Below are positions 1-6,194 of a stretch of 11,738 bases of DNA, one piece after another. The stretch is taken from contig JAHENP010000005.1 in NCBI GenBank assembly GCA_018609965.1, positions 1 to 11,738 on the forward strand, read 5' to 3'. The position numbers and the translations under genes were made by a program. The notes beneath the pieces are model-generated. The model was not told where the DNA came from and did no database searches. It saw only the letters and a program-made list of their open reading frames with translations. This stretch comes from Haloferacaceae archaeon. Its GTDB lineage: Archaea > Halobacteriota > Halobacteria > Halobacteriales > Haloferacaceae. Position 1 is the first letter of the stretch. The number at the start of each line of letters is the position of its first letter.

Positions 1-2
1 AC

Positions 3-614
3 GACTACGTCGGGAAGGGGCTCTCCGGCGGGACGGTCGTCGTCCGCACGCCGCCGGAGGCGAGCTACGACCCGGCCGAGAACGTCGCCGTCGGCAACGT
101 CGCCCTCTACGGCGCGACGGACGGCGCTGCCTACGTCGAGGGTGTCGCCGGCGAGCGGTTCGCCGTCCGCAACTCCGGCGCGACCGCGGTCGTCGAAGGC
201 GTCGGTGACCACGGCTGTGAGTACATGACCGGCGGTGTCGTCGCGGTGTTGGGCGAGGTCGGTCGCAACTTCGCGGCGGGGATGTCCGGCGGCGTCGCGT
301 ACGTCCACGACCCGGACGGCACCGCCGCAGATCGGGTTAACCGCGGAATGGTGTCGACGAGCGAGTCGCTGTCCGACCGGGACCGTGCGATGTTGCGGCG
401 GCTCGTCGAGAACCACGCCGCCCGCACCGACAGTGACCGTGCCCGGGAACTGTTGAACGACTGGGATCGGGTCGTCGACGACTTCCTGCGCGTGATGCCG
501 GACCCGTACGCGGACGTGTTGGCGGCGGGTGACGCCGATGACGTGCGGACGGAGCTGCCGCCCCGTGCCACGGAGACTGCCGACCCGGCCGCGGGTGCGC
601 TCGGCGACGACTGA
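3..614 (+). CDS. gltB: Glutamate synthase large subunit, C-terminal part (5' end outside window)
   Basis: The visible 203 residues are the C-terminal GXGXG beta-helix domain of the ferredoxin- or NADPH-dependent glutamate synthase large chain, which transfers the glutamine amide group to 2-oxoglutarate in the cytoplasm. The frame is open from base 3 and ends with TGA at 612-614. Glycine-rich beta-helix turns are plain: GNVALYGATDG, RFAVRNSGA, GVGDHGCEYMTGG and NFAAGMSGGVAYV closely match the conserved end of GltB. After the helix comes a charged tail (from about residue 115) with the usual small helical end, LLNDWDRVVDDFLRVMPDP. The amidotransferase and FMN/Fe-S domains must lie to the left of the window. 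The tail ends in an acidic, Ala-rich stretch typical of halophilic proteins. The family call is firm; the gene's full length and cofactor partner cannot be judged here. Confidence 0.95.
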   Translation, partial: DYVGKGLSGGTVVVRTPPEASYDPAENVAVGNVALYGATDGAAYVEGVAGERFAVRNSGATAVVEGVGDHGCEYMTGGVVAVLGEVGRNFAAGMSGGVAYVHDPDGTAADRVNRGMVSTSESLSDRDRAMLRRLVENHAARTDSDRARELLNDWDRVVDDFLRVMPDPYADVLAAGDADDVRTELPPRATETADPAAGALGDD

Positions 615-673
615 GCACTGTTCATCACTGTGGGTCAGACACACCCGCAGACGGCAGCGAGTTTTCCCGACCG

Positions 674-717
674 CTTCTCGACGGCTACTGACCTTCTCGA
701 CGGCTACTGGTCTTCTC
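674..717. repeat. 19-bp tandem repeat, two full copies and a partial third
   Basis: Units start at 674, 693 and 712. The first two are 19 bp each and share the 17-bp core CTTCTCGACGGCTACTG, differing only in the last two bases; the third stops after CTTCTC. The repeat lies in the spacer between gltB and the zinc-ribbon gene, 85 nt or more before the next start codon, so it is outside the core promoter. It may be a slippage duplication; no function is evident. Confidence 0.85.
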
Positions 718-768
718 ACCAACACTCACAGTGTAGTTCGAAGCGACCGAGGCCCGTACTGTTCCCCA

Positions 769-780
769 CACGTTATCAGC
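769..780 (+). promoter_or_regulatory. Probable TATA box of the zinc-ribbon gene
   Basis: The AT-rich stretch CACGTTATCAG is centred about 27 nt before the ATG at 802. That is the distance expected for a haloarchaeal leaderless transcript starting at the ATG. A second AT-rich run (CGTTTATC, 793-800) lies directly before the ATG and is too close to act as its TATA box. Confidence 0.45.
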
Positions 781-801
781 CTCAGTCTATCATCGTTTAT
801 C

Positions 802-945
802 ATGTTAGAGACTGACACAGCACAGTCTGAATCGACGTTGTACGTGTGCCGAGCGTGTGGCACGGGTGTCAGAAGTCCAGACCAACAGAGCGAGTGTCCC
901 GACTGCGGTGGGTCGCTGCGAGACACGACCGTCCCGCACGATTGA
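802..945 (+). CDS. Small zinc-ribbon protein, rubrerythrin-like domain
   Basis: This is a 47-residue protein beginning MLETDTAQSES. It carries two CxxC knuckles, CRAC at residues 18-21 and CPDC at 33-36, separated by 11 residues and followed by GGSLRDTTVP. This matches the many tiny haloarchaeal proteins annotated as 'rubrerythrin-like domain-containing', which resemble only the rubredoxin-like metal knuckle of rubrerythrin and lack its di-iron part. It most likely binds one Zn or Fe ion; its partner is unknown. The ATG at 802 is chosen because family members start close to the first knuckle and because a TATA-like box sits 27 nt upstream. The frame stays open further upstream, but that extension is Arg/Ser-rich and overlaps the end of gltB, so it is not believed. 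The next gene is on the same strand, about 75-95 nt away. Confidence 0.75.
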   Translation: MLETDTAQSESTLYVCRACGTGVRSPDQQSECPDCGGSLRDTTVPHD

Positions 946-1038
946 GACGCCAGGCGTCGATCGGTCGAAGCGGCTGTTCGACACGCTCGGTGAGACCCGA
1001 CACAAGGATTAGGAGGGGTGCGCGCACCACCCACCAGT

Positions 1039-1533
1039 GTGCCCGGCACACCAGAGCCAGTTCTCGGGTCGACAGTGTTCGTCTGGGTCGTCGCACTCGC
1101 GGCGGGCGCGCTCGTCTGTACGGCCGTCCGCGAGACAGCACGGCGGCGGTGGCCGGCGAGCGTCGCACTGGCCGGCGGCGTCGGTCTCGCGGCCGTCGCG
1201 ACCTGGCTGGTCGTCCGTCTGGTCGCGTGGGTGCCGCCGTGGGAGTACCTCGCCGTCCCCAGCGCCGCCGTCTCTACGGCCGGGTTCGGCTGGGTTGCTG
1301 TCACCGTCCAGACGCTCGTCCCGGCGTTGGCCCTCCGGCGCGGGCTGTGGACACCACTGTTCCCGCTCGCGGCGGCGACGACGCTCACCGGCTTTGTCGT
1401 GCTCCGTGTCGGCGGCGAGATCGACGGGTTGTTCATCTACACGATCCTGCTCGCACCGCTGGCTCTCGTCGCGCAGCTCCTCCTCGCCGGCGGCGAGTTC
1501 GGCCTGCGGCGGGTGGTGGACGGGTGGCGGTGA
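1039..1533 (+). CDS. Small polytopic membrane protein of unknown function
   Basis: No family was recognised with confidence. The 164-residue product is strongly hydrophobic, with about five membrane segments near residues 10-30, 41-63, 70-99, 103-122 and 131-150. These are separated by short basic loops (RETARRRW after the first, LRRG after the third) and the protein ends with RRVVDGWR. Basic loops suggest that the first loop and the C-terminus face the cytoplasm. There are no conserved charged residues within the membrane segments that would point to a transporter. The GTG at 1039 is preferred: an AT-richer patch (AGGATTAGG) lies about 27 nt before it, as for a leaderless gene. The in-frame GTG at 1018 would add seven residues; the AGGAGG just before 1018 is only one base away, too close to serve it. 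Function is unknown. Confidence 0.7.
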   Translation: MPGTPEPVLGSTVFVWVVALAAGALVCTAVRETARRRWPASVALAGGVGLAAVATWLVVRLVAWVPPWEYLAVPSAAVSTAGFGWVAVTVQTLVPALALRRGLWTPLFPLAAATTLTGFVVLRVGGEIDGLFIYTILLAPLALVAQLLLAGGEFGLRRVVDGWR

Positions 1534-1620
1534 CGTGCTCGCGGTGGTGTCGTCGGAGTCGTGTCTGCCGACAGTGTACTCTGTGCTACGCTACCCACAG
1601 ATAGTGTGCTCTGGGTTATT

Positions 1621-1649
1621 GTAACTGAAAGTACGATACTCTCAGTTAC
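1621..1649. promoter_or_regulatory. Near-perfect palindrome with 13-bp arms, possible operator
   Basis: Left arm 1621-1633 and right arm 1637-1649 are reverse complements at 12 of 13 positions, around a CGA centre; the outer eight bases are GTAACTGA and TCAGTTAC. It lies about 26-54 nt upstream of the presumed TATA box of the ATPase gene and spans repeat units 2 and 3. The length and symmetry fit a dimeric repressor or activator site. It has no T-tract behind it, so it does not look like a terminator. Confidence 0.5.
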
Positions 1650-1673
1650 ACTACTCGCAGACACTGTATCCTG

Positions 1674-1684
1674 AACTATTTATC
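1674..1684 (+). promoter_or_regulatory. Probable TATA box of the ATPase gene
   Basis: ACTATTTATCT is the most AT-rich run in this spacer and is centred about 27 nt before the GTG at 1707. This fits a leaderless haloarchaeal promoter and supports that start codon. It falls within the fourth 30-bp repeat unit. Confidence 0.6.
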
Positions 1685-1706
1685 TGCGGAGTCCGTCTGC
1701 CGTGGT

Positions 1707-3095
1707 GTGCCAGGGTTCGTGAACCGGACGAGAGAGCTGTCGCAGTTACAGGACCTGTATACGTCCGAGACCGCGGAGCTGGCGGTCGTCTACGGGCGAC
1801 GGCGGCTCGGAAAGACGGCGCTCGTCTCGGAGTCACTGGCGGATGTCTCCGACGCAGTCGTCTATCAGGCGAGACAGAAGACGCGCGCACTCCAGATCGA
1901 GCAGTTTCTCGACCGGGCGGCGGAGTCGTTTCCGGGCGTACGACAGCTCCGACAGGAGTGGGAGCCGGTTCTCCGGTATCTCGGCGAGCGCGACGCCATC
2001 GTCGTGTTAGACGAGTTCCCGTACCTCGTCGCCGAGGACGACAGCCTTCCGTCGGTGTTGCAGGCGTTGTTCGACAGGGCATTCGACGGTGTCGCCCCGA
2101 CGTTCGTCCTCGTCGGTTCCTCGATCAGCATGATGGAGGAGGCGGCGTTGTTGGGATCGAGCCCGTTGTACGGGCGATCGTCACTCGAACTCGACGTTCG
2201 CCAACTCCCGTTCGGGGCGGCGACGGCGTTTCTCGACGATCCGACGCCGACCGAGGCCGTCTCGCTGTGGGGTGTGTTCGGCGGTGTGCCGTACTATCTG
2301 GAGGAGTTGGAGCCCGAACGGTCGTTGGCGGAGAACGTCCACGAGACCGCGCTGGTCACCCACGGGACGCTTCACGACGAGCCGGACTACGTCCTCCGGA
2401 TGGAGCTTCGGGAGCCGACGCGGTACTTCTCGATTCTGGAGGCGGTCGCGGGCGGCAACACGGACCGCAACGAGATCGCCGGTGCAACCGGTATCGAGTA
2501 CAACAGCCTGTCGACGTATCTGGACCGGCTGGCCCGGCTCCGGCTGTTGGCGCGTGAGGTGCCGGTGACGGAACAACCCGAACGGTCGCGGCGCGGGCGC
2601 TACCGACTGCGGGACAACTTCTTCCGGTTCTGGTTCCGGTTCGTCTACGGGAGCGGAGAGCGGTACGACGCACTCGGACTCGAAGGGTTCGAGACGCTGA
2701 TCCGGCCGGAACTCCCCGACTTCCTCGCCCCGACGTTCGAACGGCTGTGTCGGCGGGCGTTGCGGACACTGTACCCGGAGGAGACGATCACCGACGTCGG
2801 ACGGTGGTGGTACGACGACCACGAGATCGACGTCGTCGGACTGACCGCAAGCGATACACTCGTCGTCGGCGAATGCAAGTTCCAGTCGTCGCCCGCAGGG
2901 TTCGACGCCTTCGAGTCACTCCGCGGACACACGAGTGAACTCCGGTGGACGCCCGCGGACGGCAGCGACCGATCCGTCGAGTACGCGTTGTTCTCCCGGG
3001 GTGGGTTCACCGGCTCGGTCGAACAGTTGGCGACGGAACGCGACGATCTCCGACTGTTCGGCCTCGCCGACATCGTCGCCGCACACGCCGAGTGA
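1707..3095 (+). CDS. Archaeal ATPase with winged helix and C-terminal nuclease-like domain (ATPase_2/DUF234 type)
   Basis: The 462-residue product opens with PGFVNRTRELSQL, the usual start of archaeal ATPases of the ATPase_2 family (STAND/AAA-like). Walker A is GRRRLGKT at residues 30-37 and Walker B is IVVLDEF with D102 and E103; VLVGSSISMM is the sensor-1 region. A winged-helix segment follows around residues 239-290 (ILEAVAGGNTDRNEIAGATG), then an aromatic linker with FFRFWFRFVY. The C-terminal part contains HEIDVVG (D375) and, 13 residues later, GECKF (E389, K391). This D-x13-ExK pattern is that of PD-(D/E)xK nucleases and corresponds to the DUF234 region. Archaeal genomes often hold several such genes, and their biological role is unresolved; nucleic-acid handling is an inference from the domains. 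GTG 1707 is supported by a TATA box 27 nt upstream. The gene stands alone behind a 30-bp repeat array. Confidence 0.88.
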   Translation: MPGFVNRTRELSQLQDLYTSETAELAVVYGRRRLGKTALVSESLADVSDAVVYQARQKTRALQIEQFLDRAAESFPGVRQLRQEWEPVLRYLGERDAIVVLDEFPYLVAEDDSLPSVLQALFDRAFDGVAPTFVLVGSSISMMEEAALLGSSPLYGRSSLELDVRQLPFGAATAFLDDPTPTEAVSLWGVFGGVPYYLEELEPERSLAENVHETALVTHGTLHDEPDYVLRMELREPTRYFSILEAVAGGNTDRNEIAGATGIEYNSLSTYLDRLARLRLLAREVPVTEQPERSRRGRYRLRDNFFRFWFRFVYGSGERYDALGLEGFETLIRPELPDFLAPTFERLCRRALRTLYPEETITDVGRWWYDDHEIDVVGLTASDTLVVGECKFQSSPAGFDAFESLRGHTSELRWTPADGSDRSVEYALFSRGGFTGSVEQLATERDDLRLFGLADIVAAHAE

Positions 3096-3173
3096 TCTGT
3101 ACACACTAAACGATCCGAACTCACTGCCGACCGACCCGACACATCGACCGGCGACCGCCGACGCAGGCGTTCC

Positions 3174-3192
3174 CGCCGGCTCCGTTCCGGCG
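3174..3192. repeat. Short inverted repeat in the ATPase-exporter spacer
   Basis: CGCCGG (3174-3179) and CCGGCG (3187-3192) are perfect reverse complements around a 7-nt loop. The spacer from 3096 to 3242 otherwise shows only the exporter promoter. The hairpin has no T-run after it, so its role as a terminator is doubtful; in DNA this GC-rich it may arise by chance. Confidence 0.3.
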
Positions 3193-3212
3193 ACCCTGGA
3201 ACCCACCGAAGC

Positions 3213-3228
3213 CGAAAGTCTAGGCCTA
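3213..3228 (+). promoter_or_regulatory. Probable promoter and palindrome before the metal exporter gene
   Basis: CGAAA at 3213-3217 resembles a haloarchaeal BRE. It is followed by a TA-containing stretch whose centre is near -27 relative to the GTG at 3243. The 8-bp palindrome TAGGCCTA (3221-3228) overlaps it. DtxR/SirR-type metalloregulators bind AT-flanked TTAGG...CCTAA-like sites, so this could be a metal-dependent operator, which would suit an exporter. The match is short and is offered only as a candidate. Confidence 0.35.
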
Positions 3229-3242
3229 CAAAAAAGCTGGTA

Positions 3243-4358
3243 GTGATAGGATCACTCATTGAGGCAGTCGTTACGGCAGTCGTCGAGGGGTGGATGGCAG
3301 TCGGGTTGTTCGTCGTCGGGTCAGTCGCTCTCGTCCGAGGGGTGGCCCTGTTCACCGACACGCGTGTCCTCCAGCGGTTCACAGACGCCCGCAACGGCGG
3401 GCCAGTGGTGGGCGCACTGCTCGGACTGTTGCCGGGGTGTGGCGGGGCGGTGGTGGCCGTCACGCTGTACGGTCGCGACCGGATCGGGTTCGGCGGCGAC
3501 GTCGCAGCGCTGACGGCGACAGCCGGTGACGCTGCGTTCCTGTTGCTGTCGGTGTCGTTCCACACCGCAGTCGTCACGTACGTCTTCACCGGTGTCGTCG
3601 GTATCCTCGCCGGTGTCGTGATCGAGCAGTTCGGAGCGACACGCGCGGCGGGAGTGAACTCTTCCCCCGAGGAACAGTCGGCCTGTGCCGACGGTGGCTG
3701 TGTCGGCCGAGCGTCGACAGCGGCCGATGGCGATCGGGAGCCGACAGCGGTCGATGCTGAGCGTTCGTCGGGAGCGATCCTCTGGACCGTCGCCACAGTG
3801 TCGTGGTGGCTCGCGGTGGCGGGCGGTCTCGCAGTCAGCGTCGGTGTGTGGCCGACCGAGGCCGGCGCGGGCGGTAGCCGTCTCGTGGCAGGGGTCGGTG
3901 TCGCCGCCTCGCTGGCGGTCGTCGCAACACCGGACCGCTGGCGCGTGTTGCGAGACGGTGTTGCGCGGCTCCCGGGTGCCACGGCCGTCACTGTGAGTCC
4001 GATCGTCCTGTGGGTGGTCGCGGCGCTGGCGGTCACGGAGCTGTCCGTCTCGGGAGTCTCCGTCGGAGAGGTGGCCGTGACTGCTGTCTCCGGCGCAGTC
4101 GGCCCCGTCTTCGGCGGGCTGTTGGGAGCGATCCCGGGGTGTGGCGTCCACGTCGGGTTCGTCGGGCTGTACGCCGACGGCGGGGTGTCGTGGCCCGCAC
4201 TGGTGGCGAACACGATCAGTCAGGACGGTGACGCTCTGTTCCCTCTCTTGGCGGTCGACCGTCGGCGAGCCCTCACCGCGACGGTCTACACCGCGCTCGC
4301 CGGGGTGGCCGTCGGCCTCTTGACTGTCGTGATCGCTCGCGGGGGACCGACGGCCTGA
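3243..4358 (+). CDS. Putative manganese / heavy-metal exporter (ArsP_2-type permease)
   Basis: The 371-residue membrane protein has about ten hydrophobic segments in two homologous halves. Each half carries the same signature: LLGLLPGCGGAVVAVTLYG (PGCG at 64-67) and LLGAIPGCGVHVGFVGLYA (PGCG at 298-301), each followed by a GD-containing stretch, TAGDAAFLLL and SQDGDALFPLL. This duplicated PGCG/DGDA pattern is characteristic of the ArsP_2 family, often annotated 'putative manganese transporter' or '10TM heavy-metal exporter'. The halves are joined by a hydrophilic loop (about 130-178) holding CADGGC, two cysteines that might bind metal. The substrate is assigned only by family. The start GTG 3243 is supported by the promoter-like sequence upstream; no better start is present. 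The endonuclease III gene begins 26 nt after the stop, so the two may be co-transcribed. No arsenic or metal-regulator gene is nearby. Confidence 0.8.
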   Translation: MIGSLIEAVVTAVVEGWMAVGLFVVGSVALVRGVALFTDTRVLQRFTDARNGGPVVGALLGLLPGCGGAVVAVTLYGRDRIGFGGDVAALTATAGDAAFLLLSVSFHTAVVTYVFTGVVGILAGVVIEQFGATRAAGVNSSPEEQSACADGGCVGRASTAADGDREPTAVDAERSSGAILWTVATVSWWLAVAGGLAVSVGVWPTEAGAGGSRLVAGVGVAASLAVVATPDRWRVLRDGVARLPGATAVTVSPIVLWVVAALAVTELSVSGVSVGEVAVTAVSGAVGPVFGGLLGAIPGCGVHVGFVGLYADGGVSWPALVANTISQDGDALFPLLAVDRRRALTATVYTALAGVAVGLLTVVIARGGPTA

Positions 4359-4384
4359 AGCCGTCGCCGCCCCGGAGAACGTAC

Positions 4385-5113
4385 ATGTCGACAGACGCCG
4401 ACACGGAGTGGACAGCCGACGCCGTGCGCGATCTCCACGCCGACCTCGTGGAGCTGTACGAGCCGATCGAGCGCGACCCCGACGGCGCACAGACCGAGCC
4501 CGAGGAGGGGGAACACGGCACCACCGCAGACGCCCGCGGTGTCGAACAACTGCTGACGACGATCCTCTCACAGAACGTCGCCGACGAGAACACCCGACGG
4601 GCCGCAGACAGCCTCTTTACGACCTACGACGACTACCGCGCCATCGAGGAAGCGCCTGTCGAGGAACTCGCGGAGACGGTCCGTGTCGCCGGCCTCCCGG
4701 AGACGAAAGCCGAGCGCATCCAACGCTCGCTGGCGGCGATCCGCGAGGAAACCGGCGGCGCCTACTCGTTGGCGTTTCTGGACGCGCTCCCGACGAGTGA
4801 GGCGAAGTCGTGGCTCACCGACATCAAGGGGATCGGCCCGAAGACCGCCAGCGTCGTCCTCAACTTCCACTTCGGGAAGCCGACGATGGCGGTCGACACC
4901 CACGTCGAGCGCGTCTCGAAGCGGTTCGGCCTGGTGCCGGCGTCGGCGTCGAACCAGCGCGCACACGACGTGTTAGACGAGGTGATCCCGGACGAACTCA
5001 AATACCCCCTGCACGTCCTGTTGATCCGACACGGTCGCACCCACTGTAGCGCCCGCTCGCCCGACTGTGACAACCCGGTGTGTGCCACCTACTGTGACTG
5101 TGAGGAGTGTTGA
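4385..5113 (+). CDS. nth: Endonuclease III-type DNA glycosylase/AP lyase
   Basis: The 242-residue protein belongs to the HhH-GPD superfamily that removes oxidised pyrimidines and nicks the resulting abasic site in base excision repair. LLTTILSQNVADENTRRA (56-73) is the typical helical core. The helix-hairpin-helix KGIGPKTASVVL holds the catalytic lysine K153, and MAVDTHVERV holds the catalytic aspartate D171. At the C-terminus six cysteines (221, 228, 233, 237, 239, 242) replace the classical C-x6-C-x2-C-x5-C Fe-S loop: the first spacing (x6) is kept but the later ones differ. The N-terminus (1-50) is acidic and probably flexible, longer than in bacterial Nth. ATG 4385 is the first ATG in frame after the exporter gene; the 26-nt gap is GC-rich without a TATA box, which favours read-through from the exporter gene. 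Substrate preference cannot be read from sequence. Confidence 0.9.
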   Translation: MSTDADTEWTADAVRDLHADLVELYEPIERDPDGAQTEPEEGEHGTTADARGVEQLLTTILSQNVADENTRRAADSLFTTYDDYRAIEEAPVEELAETVRVAGLPETKAERIQRSLAAIREETGGAYSLAFLDALPTSEAKSWLTDIKGIGPKTASVVLNFHFGKPTMAVDTHVERVSKRFGLVPASASNQRAHDVLDEVIPDELKYPLHVLLIRHGRTHCSARSPDCDNPVCATYCDCEEC

Positions 5114-5147
5114 CGCGGCGGCCTGTGTGTGTGACCGCTCGTAGCGC

Positions 5148-6131
5148 TCACTCCACCGGGATCGTCGTCGACTCGCTGTCGGCCCGCTGACGGTCCTCGC
5201 GAGAGACGGGTCGCTCAGCGGGTGTCACCGTCAGCTCCCGTTCGCGGCCGTCCCGGACGACCGTCAGCGACACCGACTCACCCGGCGTCGCGTCGGTGAG
5301 GAGCAACCGCGTCAGTTCCTCGTGTGACCGCACCGCGTGCCCGGCAAAGCCGACGATCACGTCACCGGTCGGCACCCGTCGGCCGCGGACCCGCCGGGTT
5401 GACCCGCCGCGCAACGGGGTCGTGCCGTCGCGGTTCCCGACGACCACCACACCGCGTGGCGTGTCGAGCCCGTTCGCGGTCGCGACCTGCGGTGTCACGT
5501 CGGCGGTCTGGACGCCCAGCGAGGCGTGACGGTACCGCCCCTCGTCGAGCAGTGTCGGGACGACCGTCGCGACGACCCGGGCGGAGACGGCGAACCCGAC
5601 CGCGTCGCCCGACTTCGCGCGGTTGACACCCACGACCCGATAGCCGTCTGTGGCAGAGACGAGCGGGCCGCCGCTGTTTCCGGGGTCGATCGGCGCGTCC
5701 GTCTGGACGGCGTCCGGAACGGCGAACCCGCCGGCGGTCGGCATGGACCGGTTCACGCCGCTGACGACGCCGGTCGTGATCGACCCGTCGAGTCCGAACG
5801 GGTTCCCCAGCGCGGCCACCGGACGCCCGGGCGTCGGCGGGGTGTCGGCGACCGACAACGGCGTGGCGTCCGCCGGGCGGTCGGGCACCTCTACGACCGC
5901 GAGATCGGTGTACCGGTCGCTCCCGACGACGAGCCCGTTGGTCCAACTAGCGTCCCCGTAACGTACGTCGACGCGTTCGCGCCCCCGGACGACGTGCTCG
6001 TTCGTGACGACGTGATCACCGTCGTAGACGAAGCCGGAGCCGGCGCCCCGTCGGCCCGCCTCGCGGTAGATCGACACCACCGACGCCGCCGTCTCGCGGT
6101 AGAGCCGCTCGTAGTCCAGAGTTGTCTCCAT
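5148..6131 (-). CDS. HtrA/DegP-like serine protease (S1C family) with PDZ domain, apparently cytoplasmic
   Basis: The 327-residue protein has a trypsin-like protease domain with the full catalytic triad: H46 in VVTNEHVV, D76 in SDRYTDLAVVEV, and S153 in DPGNSGGPLV. The oxyanion and activation-loop region LGNPFGLDGSITTGVVSG is typical of HtrA/Deg proteases. A single PDZ domain follows (roughly 203-308), with LGVQTADV at its start and GDVIVGFAGHAVRSHEEL at its centre. Such proteases degrade or hold misfolded proteins. The N-terminus METTLDYERLYRETAASVVSI runs straight into the protease domain and has no Tat or Sec signal, lipobox or membrane helix, unlike many HtrA proteins that act outside the membrane; it is therefore inferred to act in the cytoplasm. 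The stop lies 34 nt from the convergent endonuclease III gene. No in-frame upstream start would add a signal sequence. Confidence 0.92.
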   Translation of the reverse strand: METTLDYERLYRETAASVVSIYREAGRRGAGSGFVYDGDHVVTNEHVVRGRERVDVRYGDASWTNGLVVGSDRYTDLAVVEVPDRPADATPLSVADTPPTPGRPVAALGNPFGLDGSITTGVVSGVNRSMPTAGGFAVPDAVQTDAPIDPGNSGGPLVSATDGYRVVGVNRAKSGDAVGFAVSARVVATVVPTLLDEGRYRHASLGVQTADVTPQVATANGLDTPRGVVVVGNRDGTTPLRGGSTRRVRGRRVPTGDVIVGFAGHAVRSHEELTRLLLTDATPGESVSLTVVRDGRERELTVTPAERPVSREDRQRADSESTTIPVE

Positions 6132-6150
6132 ACGAGACGTTGGCGTGTGT

Positions 6151-6162
6151 GAACGTATGCCT
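6151..6162 (-). promoter_or_regulatory. Possible TATA box of the HtrA-like protease gene
   Basis: Read on the - strand, AGGCATACGTTC lies 20-31 nt before the ATG at 6131. It is the only AT-leaning stretch in this short spacer and is at the distance expected for a leaderless transcript. The match to a TATA box is weak. Confidence 0.3.
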
Positions 6163-6194
6163 TCTGGGAGTGGGGTCGTGTCCTTCGTGAGCCG

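Larger units (their letters stand above)
615..801. other. Intergenic region after gltB with a short tandem repeat
   Basis: This 187-nt spacer is visibly less GC-rich than its surroundings. It contains a T4 run at 662-665 that could help end gltB transcription, a 19-bp tandem repeat (listed separately), a short inverted repeat with 5-bp arms (722-726 and 730-734), and the probable promoter of the next gene. No reading frame here looks like a gene. Confidence 0.6.
1571..1690. repeat. Four degenerate 30-bp direct repeats upstream of the ATPase gene
   Basis: The stretch divides into four units of exactly 30 bp starting at 1571, 1601, 1631 and 1661. Counted by eye, units 1 and 2 agree at 18 of 30 positions, 1 and 3 at 19, 2 and 3 at 15, and 1 and 4 at 14. 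Positions 3 (A), 7 (T), 11-12 (CT) and 17-18 (TA) are the same in all four. The best conserved core reads AGTGTACTCTG in unit 1, with CTCT also in units 2 and 3. Thirty base pairs is close to three helical turns, so equivalent bases face the same side of the DNA. The last unit overlaps the likely TATA box of the ATPase gene. A multi-site operator or activator array is the simplest reading; an eroded tandem duplication is the alternative. Confidence 0.65.

Noticed and set aside
529..801. Upstream extension of the zinc-ribbon gene in the same frame
   Set aside because: It overlaps the end of gltB and encodes an Arg/Ser/Thr-rich sequence with no resemblance to the family, whose members are about 45-50 residues long.
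1571..1690. CRISPR array
   Set aside because: The 30-bp units are contiguous and degenerate, with no identical repeats separated by unique spacers and no cas genes nearby.
3174..3192. Hairpin as terminator of the ATPase gene
   Set aside because: Only 6-bp arms, no T-run after it, and archaeal termination relies mainly on T-runs.
2645..4213. A long open frame on the - strand opposite the ATPase and exporter genes
   Set aside because: Its product is dominated by Thr, Pro, Ser and Arg without domains, and it runs opposite two well-recognised genes. Long antisense frames are expected in such GC-rich DNA.
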